Notes: generated from the letters alone by a model not told the origin. A DNA stretch of 64,000 bases from CAWAHD01 sp963781785 (GCA_963781785.1 CAWAHD010000005.1:1054001-1118000), one strand, 5' to 3'. Shown: positions 28,381-38,059, counted from the first letter of the stretch. Translations and numbers: made by a program.

Positions 28381-29076
28381 TCACACAAGCTCACTCAGTT
28401 TCTTGTCGGCCCACTTGTTGTTTCGTTTCAACTTCAATGTCGCAATGACATTCTTCATCACGTGAGCGAACATTGCATCGCCACCCCAAGGGTTGAGCGC
28501 GCCCGCGGTGAGAAAGCGTTCCGTCTTGCCGAGGTGCAGCCCAAAGTTCCCAACCGGATCCGTGATCAGGATCATGTTGAATCCCTGCACCGGGCCAACC
28601 TTCTTGACTCCCTGCAAGTTATTCCTCATCCCGGGAGCATTGAAGGTCACGAACGGGGTTTGGAGCGTATAACCGACAAACTGTGCGAGCCCGCCCCCGA
28701 GTGAATGTCCCACGAGGGAAACCGGCTTGCCAGACGCGATATGCTTGGCGATCTTGACAAAATTCAGCGCCGCCGGCGTCTGGTTCGGGACCTTGTTCAG
28801 CGCAATCTGCACGTCGTTGACATTCCAGTCATCGTAGCCAGTCGTGGTCTTATCACCGATATCCCCTTTGCTTCCCTTGTACGCACAGATCACTTCGAGA
28901 GTGCTATCGAAGATCGCGCCCTGGAAACCGTTGGCTGGTGTTCCTGCCTGATAGGCGGCGACCGACCATTGCCCGTGCTGAGGGTCAGCCTGAAACTTCT
29001 GGATCACGTCCCCGATGTTGTCGCCGTAACTCGCAGCGGCCATGTAGGCGTAATCGAGCAGAGTCGCGCGCGCCAT
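28381..29076 (-). CDS. Class 3 (alpha/beta-hydrolase) lipase-like protein
   Basis: 231 residues without a signal peptide. The nucleophile elbow GHSLGGG lies at 123-129 (Ser125), and plausible Asp173 (LITDPVGN) and His205 (FAHVMKN) complete the catalytic triad. An upstream YKGSKGDIGDKTT segment and WNVNDVQIAL fit fungal lipase-type class 3 enzymes. Class 3 members act on acyl glycerides or phospholipids. Being cytoplasmic and located between a toxin-antitoxin pair and a TIR-NB-ARC gene, it could be an effector, but that is speculative. An AAAGGA site precedes the ATG. Confidence 0.78.
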   Translation of the reverse strand: MARATLLDYAYMAAASYGDNIGDVIQKFQADPQHGQWSVAAYQAGTPANGFQGAIFDSTLEVICAYKGSKGDIGDKTTTGYDDWNVNDVQIALNKVPNQTPAALNFVKIAKHIASGKPVSLVGHSLGGGLAQFVGYTLQTPFVTFNAPGMRNNLQGVKKVGPVQGFNMILITDPVGNFGLHLGKTERFLTAGALNPWGGDAMFAHVMKNVIATLKLKRNNKWADKKLSELV

Positions 29077-29387
29077 GTCGTCGTCCTTTCACGGTTGGGG
29101 CCCGGAAAAGGTGGCACGAACCGATTTCCTGGCGAAACGGGGCAAGAGTATTGCGTGCGACCCCCACCGCTGGCTGGATCACCTCATATGGTTGATTCCA
29201 AGAGGCATTTGAACCGACATGATGAGGCAACTCAAGAGAATTCCCGAGATGAAGCTCGACGCCGTGAAGGAGAAACCAACGTCAGACGCGATGACTAAAG
29301 TCGATCCCACCGACGCGTTCGGGTCACTGGCCACGCGCGCGGCAGCCGGTCGCCTGATTCTGGTAGGGGAACCTCGATAGCGGTGTG
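29077..29387. other. Intergenic region; one doubtful 53-codon frame
   Basis: About 310 bases upstream of the lipase and downstream of the TIR-NB-ARC gene. A plus-strand frame at 29219-29380 encodes 53 residues, with no recognisable motif and no clear ribosome binding site, so I do not call it. The lipase promoter should be here, but no clear boxes are seen. Confidence 0.4.
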
Positions 29388-32300
29388 TCAGATCCCTTCA
29401 ATGCGCAGGAAATGAACCCGTCCGAGCGAGTCGCCGGCGACGATCGTCCATCCATCCGGCCCGACGGCAACCGACAGGAACGGAGCTTCCGACGGGAAGC
29501 TGGCGAGGTTCCGACCGGAATCCACGTCCCAGACCTTCAGAGTGGCGTCATCCGACGCGGAGATTGCGCGGCGGCCATCCGGCGACACGGCCACCGAGCG
29601 GACCGGCCCGGCATGGCCGGCGAGCGTGCACAGCAAATGGCCGGTGTCGAGTGCCCAGACTTTCAACGTTCCGTCGCTCGAGGCGGAGATGGCGCTACGG
29701 CCGTCCGGCGCCACCGCCACCGCGCGGACCGGCCTGGCGTGGCCCGTGAGGGTCAGCAGGGCCGCGCCCTTCTCCAGATCCCAGACGGTGAGCGTTGTGT
29801 CATCCGAGGCGGAGACCGCCCGACGGCCATCGGCTGTCACCGCTACTCCGCGGACCGGCCTGGTGTGGTGCGCCAGATTACGCAGGCAAATGCCGGTGTT
29901 CAGGTCCCAGACCTTCAGCGTCGTGTCGGCCGAGGCGGAGACGGCATGCCGGCCGTCGGGCGAAACCGCCACGGCACGGACCGATCGGGTGTGGCCGGTG
30001 AGGGTGTGCAAGGCGGTACCCTTCTCCAGGTCCCAGACCTTCAGCATCATGTCACTCGAGGCGGAGATGGCGCGGCGGCCGTCCGGCGCCACCTCGGCCG
30101 CGTGCACCGGCCCGGTGTGGCCGGCGAGGGTGAATAGCGCGGCACCCTTGTCCAGGTCCCAGACCTTCAGCGTCGCGTCAGCCGAGGCGGAGAGGGCAAC
30201 TCGGCCGTCCGGCGCCACGGCGACCGCGCGGACCGGCCCGGCGTGGCCGGCGAGGGTGGGCGGGGCAGCGGCGGTCTCCAGGTCCCAGACCTTCAGCGTC
30301 GTGTCACTCGAAGCGGAGAGGCCAACGCGTCCATCCGGCGCGACCGCCACCGCGTGCACCGGCCCGGTGTGGCCGGCGAGCGTGAGCAGCAGAGCGCCCG
30401 TCTCCAGGTCCCAGACCTTCAGCGTCATGTCATCCGAGCCGGATAACGCACGGCGGCCGTCCGGCGCAATCGCCGCCGCGATGACGGACTTGGCGTGGCC
30501 GGCGAGCGTGAGCAGGACCGCGCCCGTTGCCAGGTCCCAGACCTTCAGCGTCTGATCACTTGAGGCCGAAAGGGCGCGACGGCCGTCCGGCGCCACCGCC
30601 ACCGCGTTGACCCAATCGGCGTGGCCTGTGAGGGTGAACACGGCCGCGCCCTTTTCCAGGTCCCAGACCTTCAGCGTCGTGTCATTTGAGGCCGAGACGG
30701 CGCGGCGGCCATCCGGCGCGAACACCACGGCGCTCACCCAATCGGCGTGGCCCGTGAGGGTGAGCACGGCGGCGCCCGTCTCCAGGTCCCAGACCTTCAG
30801 CGTCCTATCATCCGAGCCGGAAACAGCGAGTCGGCCGCCCGGCGCCATCGCCACGGCGCGGACCGGTCCATCATGTCCGGCCAGCGTGAGCAAGGCGGTG
30901 CCCTTTTCCAGGTCCCAGAGCTTCAGGGTTCTATCGCTTGAGGCCGAAAGGGCGCGCCGGCCGTCCCGCGCCACGGCCACCGCATTCACCGAATCGGCGT
31001 GGCCGGTGAGCGTGAGCTGGGCAAGGCCGGTCTTCAGGTCCCAGACCTTAAGCGATCTGTCACTCGAAGCGGAGACGGCGTGGCGGCCGTCCGGCGCCGG
31101 TGCCACCGCATTGACCCATTCGGCGTAGCCGGCCAGAGTGCGGAGCAACGCGCCGCCGGGCGGTGTCAAACTGGTTGAAAGCGGACGGAACCAGGGTACG
31201 AGGGCCGACCGGCTGAGCCTCGCGAGGAATTCCTGGATCGCCGGCGATTTGTAGGGCCGTAGCCGCCCAAGTAAATGGCTTCCGAGCTGTCCCTGATCCA
31301 CGGCCAGGAAATTGGCCGATAACCGGATCGCCCAATGAATCAGGCGCAGGTCGGGATCGCCCGGAAACGCCTCGAAATCGGCGAGCAGGGCATTGGGGTC
31401 GGTCGCCGCCAGCTTCGCCCGCAGCCAGCTTGGATCGAAGAGAAGGGTCCGAAGTTGTTCCCCTGTCCCCGCACCGACGAGATGGTAGGCGAGCCATTGC
31501 CAGGCGTAGGGATCGTGCAACTTATGGAGGTCTCCCCAGGCATCGATGAGCCGGGCGTGCAGCGACTTTGGGTCAATCGATCGCTTGATCAGCCGGTCGG
31601 CCAGGTAAGCCCGCATCACATCGTGCAGGCGCAGGGTCTCGGGCGGAGGGTCGAGATTCAGCGTCAAGAGCGAGAGGTTGGCCATGTGCTGGACGAACTC
31701 CTCGGTCTCGAACTCGGCCGCGGCCCACAGGGCTCCAACGGCCGACAACGGGACGTCGGTGTCTTCCGGAAAAACCGCCAGCTCTTCGAAGTGCCGGCGT
31801 TCAACGGGATCGAGCAGCTCGGCACTGAGATCGATCGTCTGAATCATCGATTGATGACGCTCGGTCGGGCTGGCCCGATCGAACGCGCCGACGCCCTTCT
31901 TGTCGAGGGTCTGGTTGATGTATTCGAGCGCGCCTTTGAGCGGAACGCGGCGCGCGATTCGGATGCGAAGCGCTGCGCCCGCCAGTTCGAGCAAGAGCGG
32001 CCAGCCGCCCAGCCGGCGGGCGAGAGCGTGGAAGGGCGCGAGGTCCGCATCCAAGGGCGGCGGGTCGAGTCGCGCGGTCAAGAGCGTTAGTGACTCGTCG
32101 GGAGCCATCGTGTCGACCTCGACGCATTCGGCGTCGACGGCGACATCCATCTGGCGGGTCGTGACGAGCCACGCGCACGAGCCCTTGCCCGCACGCCGGA
32201 ACGGGCTCAAATCGGCCGGGTTCCACACATCGTCGATGACGATCAGACAGGTCCTGTCTTCCAGCTTGGCCGCAAGGTGAACGGCCGCGTCCTCGACGTC

Positions 32301-33029
32301 GCAGAACGCCGGACGGTCGCCAGTCAGCGTAGCGTACAGCTTGGTCAGCCCGTCAAGTAGCTTGGGTTCCCGGCCGAGCGTGGCCCACAGGATGCCGTCG
32401 CTGAAGGCCGCCTGGACTTCCTCGTCGTGGCACAGGGCCGCCGCGAGCGTGGTCTTGCCCAATCCGCCGGCGCCCCAGAGCGCGGTCGTGGCGGCGACGG
32501 GTTCATGACGATCGCGGTCAAGCAACAGCGTGCGGAGCTCGTCGAACTCGCGGGGGCGCTCGACAAATCCGTCAGGCAGGCTGGGGGCCATGAACGGGGC
32601 ACGGATCGCCGGTGGGGGGCTCAAGAGGACGCGGGTGAACACCCGCCACTCGTCCTCATTTTCCAGATCGTAACACTGGGTCTTCTGCATCCACCGCGGC
32701 ACGGTCGCCAGATCGAGCTTCGAGTCGGCCTTGACCGGGACGATACACACCCCTTGCTGGCGGGCATAATGCCACTCTTTCCAGACCACCGGCGAGCGGA
32801 CCGACGCGGGGGTCAGCACCAGAATCATGAAGCTGACCCGGTCCAGCGCATCGGTGATCTGGCGCCACCACGCGGCGGGCTGCATGTCGGTGCGATCCTG
32901 CCAGAGCGTGATCGCCGGCTGCTCGCGCTCGATGCGTTCGCGCAGCCTGCGGGTGAACTCCTCGCCGTCCTTGCGTGCGTAGGAGATGAAGGCGCGGGGA
33001 GGCCGCTCGAGAAGGTATCGTTCCTGCAT
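29388..33029 (-). CDS. TIR-NB-ARC-WD40 NLR-like protein (14 WD40 repeats)
   Basis: About 1,213 residues. TIR domain, about 10-130: FISYARKDGEEF, the WQDR motif at 43-46, and WKEW with the likely catalytic Glu85. NB-ARC, about 155-480: Walker A GAGGLGKT at 186-193, Walker B LIVIDD at 262-267, TTR at 290-292, GGWPLL at 341-346, and LHD at 468-470 (an MHD equivalent). A linker follows, and then fourteen WD40 repeats of exactly 42 residues from about 632 to the end, enough for two seven-bladed propellers, an Apaf-1-like layout. TIR enzymes of such proteins typically degrade NAD+ when the NB-ARC oligomerises. The gene is 85 bases downstream of an FHA-kinase gene on the same strand. ATG 33029 is preferred over an upstream TTG. 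Confidence 0.92.
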   Translation of the reverse strand: MQERYLLERPPRAFISYARKDGEEFTRRLRERIEREQPAITLWQDRTDMQPAAWWRQITDALDRVSFMILVLTPASVRSPVVWKEWHYARQQGVCIVPVKADSKLDLATVPRWMQKTQCYDLENEDEWRVFTRVLLSPPPAIRAPFMAPSLPDGFVERPREFDELRTLLLDRDRHEPVAATTALWGAGGLGKTTLAAALCHDEEVQAAFSDGILWATLGREPKLLDGLTKLYATLTGDRPAFCDVEDAAVHLAAKLEDRTCLIVIDDVWNPADLSPFRRAGKGSCAWLVTTRQMDVAVDAECVEVDTMAPDESLTLLTARLDPPPLDADLAPFHALARRLGGWPLLLELAGAALRIRIARRVPLKGALEYINQTLDKKGVGAFDRASPTERHQSMIQTIDLSAELLDPVERRHFEELAVFPEDTDVPLSAVGALWAAAEFETEEFVQHMANLSLLTLNLDPPPETLRLHDVMRAYLADRLIKRSIDPKSLHARLIDAWGDLHKLHDPYAWQWLAYHLVGAGTGEQLRTLLFDPSWLRAKLAATDPNALLADFEAFPGDPDLRLIHWAIRLSANFLAVDQGQLGSHLLGRLRPYKSPAIQEFLARLSRSALVPWFRPLSTSLTPPGGALLRTLAGYAEWVNAVAPAPDGRHAVSASSDRSLKVWDLKTGLAQLTLTGHADSVNAVAVARDGRRALSASSDRTLKLWDLEKGTALLTLAGHDGPVRAVAMAPGGRLAVSGSDDRTLKVWDLETGAAVLTLTGHADWVSAVVFAPDGRRAVSASNDTTLKVWDLEKGAAVFTLTGHADWVNAVAVAPDGRRALSASSDQTLKVWDLATGAVLLTLAGHAKSVIAAAIAPDGRRALSGSDDMTLKVWDLETGALLLTLAGHTGPVHAVAVAPDGRVGLSASSDTTLKVWDLETAAAPPTLAGHAGPVRAVAVAPDGRVALSASADATLKVWDLDKGAALFTLAGHTGPVHAAEVAPDGRRAISASSDMMLKVWDLEKGTALHTLTGHTRSVRAVAVSPDGRHAVSASADTTLKVWDLNTGICLRNLAHHTRPVRGVAVTADGRRAVSASDDTTLTVWDLEKGAALLTLTGHARPVRAVAVAPDGRSAISASSDGTLKVWALDTGHLLCTLAGHAGPVRSVAVSPDGRRAISASDDATLKVWDVDSGRNLASFPSEAPFLSVAVGPDGWTIVAGDSLGRVHFLRIEGI

Positions 33030-33114
33030 CAGTATCCGTCGGGACAAAGAGAAGGTTGTCGTGCCGTCTCAAGATCGTCCCAGATCGATCGGCCTGTGAA
33101 AACGGGCAAGTCGT

Positions 33115-34457
33115 TCAGCAGAACGGCTTCAGTGCCCGGCGCATCGAAGTCGCATCGGGATAACGTTCCACGGGGTCGCGGGCCAGGCACTTCTCGATCA
33201 CGTCGGCGAGGTCCTGGGGAATATCGGGGCGTCGCTGGCGAATCGGGACCGACGGCTCTTCCAGGAGAAGGCGGACGAAGTCACCGCCGTCGGCGGGCTC
33301 GTCGTGGATGTACTGGCCGGTCAGAACGTAATAGAGCGTGGCAGCCGTGGCGTAGAGGTCGACCCTGGGTGTCACGGTCTTGAAGTCGAGGAACTGTTCG
33401 GGCGACATGAAGGGAAAGCTGCCGTACGTCTCAGCCGTGAACGTCCCGCCGGTCGTTCCCACGCCGCGGAAGCTCTTGGCCAGGCCGAAATCGGAAATCT
33501 TGACCGTGAGACCCTCCGGCGTCGAGCCGATCAGGATGTTCCCGGGCTTGATGTCGCGGTGGACGAAGCCTAATTTGTGGGCCTCCGCCAGGGCAGCGAG
33601 GATCTGGCAGGTCAGCCGGCACGCCTGGTTGATCGGGTAGCGGCCGGGCTCGGACATCGCCAGCGTCTCCAGGTTGGTGCCGGCCACGTACTCCATCGCG
33701 AACCAGAACTGGCCCCGGTTCATCCCCTGCTCATACAACTCCACGATGTTGGGGTGCACGAGCTGGCTGATGACCGACATCTCCCGTTGAAACCGGAAGA
33801 TGGCCGACCGCGTGACGGCCGTCTCGGGCATGATCAGCTTGAGCGCAACGATCCGGCCGGTCAGATTACGCCGCGCCTGGTAAACCACACCCAAGGCACC
33901 CCGGCCCAGCTCGCGCAGGGTTGTATAATCGGGAATCGGCTGCGGCAGACTGGCGATGTCCGCACGGCAGAGGCCACACCACCACTCCACCGCGTCGCCG
34001 GACGATTGGGACAACGGGTCGTGCGTGGCCAGATTCTCGGGAGCCCTGCGCCGCAGCCGGCACAGCGGATTACCCTCGCGGTCGGCGGCCCGAACACGAC
34101 CGTCTTCCCTCCTGGCTCGGTGGCACAGCCTGACACCGAATCCTGGTCAGGGACGGCTGAACAGTCGACCTCCAGACGAAAGATGCTCTGGCCGGCCGCG
34201 ATGATGTCTCCAGAAGCCAGGCGGACTCGCTCCACTCGCTCGTTATTCACGAACGTGCCGTTGGTGCTGCCCAGGTCGCGCAGCTCGCAGATCGGGGGAT
34301 TGATCTCGATCATGAAGTGATCGCGGGAGAGCGCAATATCCTCGGGCATCGGACAGTGGACGAACCGCGATCGACCCACGATAAACGTGTCATGGCGATT
34401 GAAGACAAACGAGCGGTCCTTGAGGGGCCCTTCCAGTGCGCTCAATGTGACACGCAT
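33115..34457 (-). CDS. FHA-zinc ribbon-Ser/Thr kinase (frameshifted)
   Basis: One gene in two frames, about 447 residues. The FHA domain (residues 1-98) has GRS at 28-30, SRDH at 44-47 and the phosphothreonine-binding STNG at 64-67. A zinc ribbon follows (CAGCGAGLP then CGLC), and then a kinase domain with GRGALGVV, VALK, HRDIKPGN, DFGLA and SFPFMSPEQ. The break lies near 34040 in a GGG run; restoring one base gives a continuous CGAGLPENLATHDPLSQ. FHA domains read threonine-phosphorylated partners, so this kinase may sense and relay phosphorylation. It precedes the TIR-NB-ARC gene by 85 bases, forming a likely operon. A GGGGAAG site precedes the ATG. Confidence 0.85.
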
Positions 34458-34805
34458 GATCGCTTCCCCGAAGTGGATTCTGATCGTCCACAATTGTGTC
34501 TTCGGTGCGTGGACCGAAGCAAGGACCGTCTGGATCAGAGAGGCGGTTGCTCCCTCCGCAATGGAATATCCTCCCCTGGCGGCCGCAATCGACGATCTTG
34601 TGGCCCGTGCGCGGTGAGCTATAATTGGCCGACGGCACGAATTCCACATGTCAGACGGGCGACGTCTACCACGGCTTGTGCGGGGCGCGACCGCCGAAAT
34701 CGCGCGGTGTCGTCTGTGGGCGTATTTTGAGCGAGACCGCCAGCAGGCGAGCGGGGCTGCGAAGGATTCCGCCTCGAACATCCGATCTGGTGAGGCGAGA
34801 ATCTC
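34458..34805. other. Divergent promoter region with hairpin
   Basis: The FHA-kinase and the nuclease-like gene diverge from here. CTTCGGT at 34500-34506 and ACCGAAG at 34513-34519 form a perfect seven-base stem with a six-base loop, which could be an operator or an mRNA hairpin in the kinase leader. I see no convincing promoter boxes or gene. Confidence 0.45.
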
Positions 34806-35915
34806 ATGGACTTCAAATCAACATCTGAGGATTATCAATGGAACGGAGCGTCGCGGTCACGAGTCAAGAAGATCGAGGCGCTCAAGGTCCGCCTCCCCAA
34901 AAGTGGAACCAAGCGGCAAGTCGGTAACAACGCACCCCAGCCGCTGTCTCAGTACCAGGCAAACGGTCAAGTGGGACTTCGCATCGAGCACACGGAGCGC
35001 GGGCACTTGATCGGTCTCCGGTTCGGCGGCCCCGAGGCAAGCAACAATCTCGTGCCGATGTACGGAGGATTCAATGGCGGGGCTGGCCTCTGGGGCACCT
35101 GGGAAAACAAGCTCGCGAAGATGCTCGTCAGCAAGGGCTCGAACGCGGACATCACGATCGACGTCAAGTATGCTGACAAGAACACGCCCGTTCCGTCCGA
35201 ATTTGTCTGCACTGTCTTCTGTGACGAGTTGAAAAAGGGGTTCGAGGTCACACGGCTCATCCACCCGATGCCGATGGCTCCGTATGACGCACCGACCGCC
35301 GCGGAGCAGACATGGTACGAAACCATCCAGAAGCACCAAAGCGCCATGATGCTGAGTAAATGGAACCTGGAAGATGAACCGAAGGCGATCTCGCCAGGGA
35401 TTGCTGCGAAACTTCTCGAGGCTGGGGGCCCCGCGCGGAATTCGTTCGACCTTGCCAAGGAAGACGACCGATGTGCGTTCTATGCGAGCCGGCCCTATTC
35501 GGTATTCGATTACCTCTGGTTCACGGACAAAAACGAGTACAGGAACCTCCAACTCCCCTGGTTACTGGGCGGCTTTCAGAACACCGAGGGATTCTCCGAT
35601 TCCCAGATCGAGGTGGTGAAGAAGCTGAACCGGATTCGCTACCAGGGCTATTTCATCTCGGACCTCTACGGCATCCATGACAGTGAGGGATACGAGAAGC
35701 TCATTCCCGCCTCGACCGACGCCGGCATCCAGGTCGATCACCTGGGCCCCAAGCAGCACGCCGGATCGAACTCTTTCAGCAACAGCCGGATCGTCAGCAG
35801 CTCCATGAACAAAAGCCTCAACGACTCGGCCGTGGGCGCCGCCGTCGATAGCTATTACACGAAGAAGGCCAACGCCGCGAAGCTGAAGCTCCTCGTGCAG
35901 AAATGGTCTGCCTGA
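34806..35915 (+). CDS. Protein with two nuclease-like domains (Endonuclease_NS_2-like and HNH-like)
   Basis: 369 residues. Residues about 58-115 resemble the DNA/RNA non-specific endonuclease fold: GHLIG with His67, FGG, NLVP at 81-84, Asn90 and Glu100, in the usual order. The C-terminal part (about 305-345) reads VDHLGPKQHAGSNS, then FSNSRIVSSSMNKS, an HNH-like pattern. The middle has no recognised domain. No signal peptide is seen. Divergent from an FHA-kinase/TIR-NB-ARC operon, it could be a defence nuclease or a toxin; no immunity gene is evident. The domain calls are by motif only. Confidence 0.6.
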   Translation: MDFKSTSEDYQWNGASRSRVKKIEALKVRLPKSGTKRQVGNNAPQPLSQYQANGQVGLRIEHTERGHLIGLRFGGPEASNNLVPMYGGFNGGAGLWGTWENKLAKMLVSKGSNADITIDVKYADKNTPVPSEFVCTVFCDELKKGFEVTRLIHPMPMAPYDAPTAAEQTWYETIQKHQSAMMLSKWNLEDEPKAISPGIAAKLLEAGGPARNSFDLAKEDDRCAFYASRPYSVFDYLWFTDKNEYRNLQLPWLLGGFQNTEGFSDSQIEVVKKLNRIRYQGYFISDLYGIHDSEGYEKLIPASTDAGIQVDHLGPKQHAGSNSFSNSRIVSSSMNKSLNDSAVGAAVDSYYTKKANAAKLKLLVQKWSA

Positions 35916-35976
35916 ACTCCCCCCCACCGAAGCGCGGCCGTGAAGCCCGTTCGGACCCCGGTGAGGGGGATGGCAG

Positions 35977-36366
35977 CTAGAAGTCCTGGCTGGGCATCGC
36001 CTTCCCAAAGCCGCTGCCCGGATTCTTGGGGTTGGGACCGTACTGGTTCTTGCCCGGCTCACTGTCTTGCACAAACCAGATGAGGAGAACCAGAGCACCG
36101 ATGCAGGGGACCAGGATGAGCAGGTACCACCAGCCGCTCCGGCCGGTGTCGTGCAGCCGGCGGATACCCACGGCGATGGTCGGGAGGAGCACGGCCAGTG
36201 AATAAATGCCGCCCAGTACATTCGGCTTTTTGATGACCTGGGTGTCGATCACGGCAAGCCCGATCGAAATGAGCCAACTGATCAGAAAGAACATCCACAG
36301 CTCGGTCCGACGGGCCCGGCCGCTGAATTCCACGTACTTTTTCAGTACATCAAGATACCAATGCAT
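35977..36366 (-). CDS. DUF805 family membrane protein
   Basis: 129 residues. The sequence YVEFSGRARRTELWMFFL at the N terminus and GIRRLHDTGRSGWWYLLILVP in the middle are the DUF805 hallmarks. There are three to four transmembrane segments and a soluble proline- and glycine-rich tail. DUF805 proteins are inner-membrane proteins of unknown function. The gene is convergent with the preceding nuclease-like gene; nothing else in the context suggests a role. Confidence 0.9.
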   Translation of the reverse strand: MHWYLDVLKKYVEFSGRARRTELWMFFLISWLISIGLAVIDTQVIKKPNVLGGIYSLAVLLPTIAVGIRRLHDTGRSGWWYLLILVPCIGALVLLIWFVQDSEPGKNQYGPNPKNPGSGFGKAMPSQDF

Positions 36367-36807
36367 GGTGCCTCTCTGATGGTTGACCCAGTTGACATGG
36401 TCAGATGACAGCCGGGGTCATGCTGCCGCCTGACCGCTTTCGATGCCGAAGATCACGTTCGATTCGGCCTCGCCTCGCCGGAGATGAGCAGGCTTCGGGT
36501 AACGCCGCCTCGCGCAGACCGACGTGATGCTAGCGACGCGCGCCCGGCATTGCAATATGCGACTCCCGAAAACCTGATCGGGACCGGCGGACCAGGCGCG
36601 ACCTCGCTGGCGGCACGCGAGAAAACCGCGTTGCTGGTGTTGCGCCATGCCGGCTGGCCATGGAAGCGGTTCGGAAGACGAGTAAGATGAAGAGGAGGAG
36701 CGCGATCCGGAAGCGACTTCGTGTCTGTCTTTCGCGCGGCTGACCTGCCTTCTGGCATCGGTTCAGCGGGGAAGGTCACCCGGGTGGGGAGCTCGAGGAG
36801 GTACATT
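36367..36807. other. Intergenic region, no gene seen
   Basis: About 440 bases between the divergent DUF805 and site-2 protease genes. A 68-codon plus-strand frame near 36.5 kb has no recognisable feature. The protease start at 36808 has a strong ribosome binding site, so the upstream GTG at 36721 and the bases between are untranslated leader. No promoter boxes are convincing. Confidence 0.4.
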
Positions 36808-37977
36808 GTGTTTGGCACACGGTGGAGACTATTTCGCCTGCGGGGCATTCCGATCTCGGTCGATGCCAGTTGGCTGATCATTCTGGCCCTGTTGACATTG
36901 AGCCTCGCGTCCGGGTTTCCAGCGCTCTTGCACAGATACTTCCCCGGCGCCACGCATGAGCTGGCTCCGGGTGAGTACTGGGCCATGGGTCTGATCACGG
37001 CTCTGGCATTCTTCGCATGCATCTTGCTCCACGAGCTGGGGCATGCCGTTGTCGCCCAGGCCCGCGGGATGCCGATCCGCGGCATCACGCTCTTCCTGTT
37101 CGGCGGAGTGGCAGAGCTCGGGGGTGAGCCGCCTTCCGCGGCAACCGAATTCCTCATGGCCGTGGCCGGACCGATCGTCAGTGTCGTCCTGGCCCTGGTC
37201 TTCTGGCTCCTGGCCGTGGCAGGTTACCGATCCGGCTGGCCCCATCCGGTGGTGATCATCCTGGGCTACCTGGGCGCGATCAACGCTCTGGTGCTGGTTT
37301 TCAACCTGATACCCGCGTTCCCGCTGGACGGCGGACGGGTACTGCGGTCGATCCTCTGGAGCGCGACCGGGAACCTCCGTCGGGCGACCTACTGGGCGTC
37401 GCTGGCGGGCCGGGCTTTTGCCTGGCTCTTGATCGCGCTGGGACTCACGCAGTTCTTCGCGGGAAACTGGCTCGGGGGAATCTGGACCGGCATGATCGGT
37501 CTGTTCCTTAACAACGCCGCCCAGAGCAGCTATCAGCAGGTGCTGGTGCGGCAAGTGCTGGCCGGCGAGCCGGTGCGCCGGTTCATGAACGCAGAACCCA
37601 TCGTCGTGCCGGCGTCAATGGACCTCCGCACGTGGGTCGAAGACTTTGTCTACCGGCACCATCGCAAGATGTTCCCTGTCGTCTCCGACGGACGCCTGGA
37701 AGGGTGTGTCGAGACTCGTGCGATTGGGAATATCCCCCGCGAGGAGTGGGACCGGCATTCTGTCGGCGAGGTGATGCGGAGTGACCTCAGCGCACTCACG
37801 ATCTCGCCGGATGCCGACGCCATGGAAGCGCTCGGCAAGATGCAACGCAACGGAGTGACTTCGCTTCTGGTCACCGCGGGGGATCGTCTTGTGGGCGTGA
37901 TCAGCCTCAGCGACCTGCTGCGGTTCTTGGATCTCAAGCTGGATCTGGAGGGCGCGGAGGGGGGCCGAGCTGGATAG
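36808..37977 (+). CDS. Site-2 protease family (M50) metalloprotease with CBS pair
   Basis: 389 residues. The zinc-binding HELGH at about 75-79 lies in a membrane helix, and the third ligand is in NLIPAFPLDGGRVLR (Asp174). About six hydrophobic segments form the membrane core. The C terminus has two CBS motifs (about 250-310 and 320-380; MRSDLSALTISPDADAME and GVISLSDLL). Such proteases cleave within the membrane, often releasing regulators. The GTG at 36808 is chosen because GAGGAGG lies six to seven bases upstream; the longer GTG start at 36721 lacks one. The partner is unknown. Confidence 0.9.
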   Translation: MFGTRWRLFRLRGIPISVDASWLIILALLTLSLASGFPALLHRYFPGATHELAPGEYWAMGLITALAFFACILLHELGHAVVAQARGMPIRGITLFLFGGVAELGGEPPSAATEFLMAVAGPIVSVVLALVFWLLAVAGYRSGWPHPVVIILGYLGAINALVLVFNLIPAFPLDGGRVLRSILWSATGNLRRATYWASLAGRAFAWLLIALGLTQFFAGNWLGGIWTGMIGLFLNNAAQSSYQQVLVRQVLAGEPVRRFMNAEPIVVPASMDLRTWVEDFVYRHHRKMFPVVSDGRLEGCVETRAIGNIPREEWDRHSVGEVMRSDLSALTISPDADAMEALGKMQRNGVTSLLVTAGDRLVGVISLSDLLRFLDLKLDLEGAEGGRAG

Positions 37978-38059
37978 GACCGGCGCGAACCATCGATCCC
38001 TTTCGGCGGGCGGTCGGCCCAGCCACAACACCCCGGCGGCCTACGGCTTGTTTCCGGCT

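Noticed and set aside
29219..29380. Possible 53-residue gene between lipase and TIR-NB-ARC
   Set aside because: No recognisable motif and no clear ribosome binding site; the composition is not distinctive.
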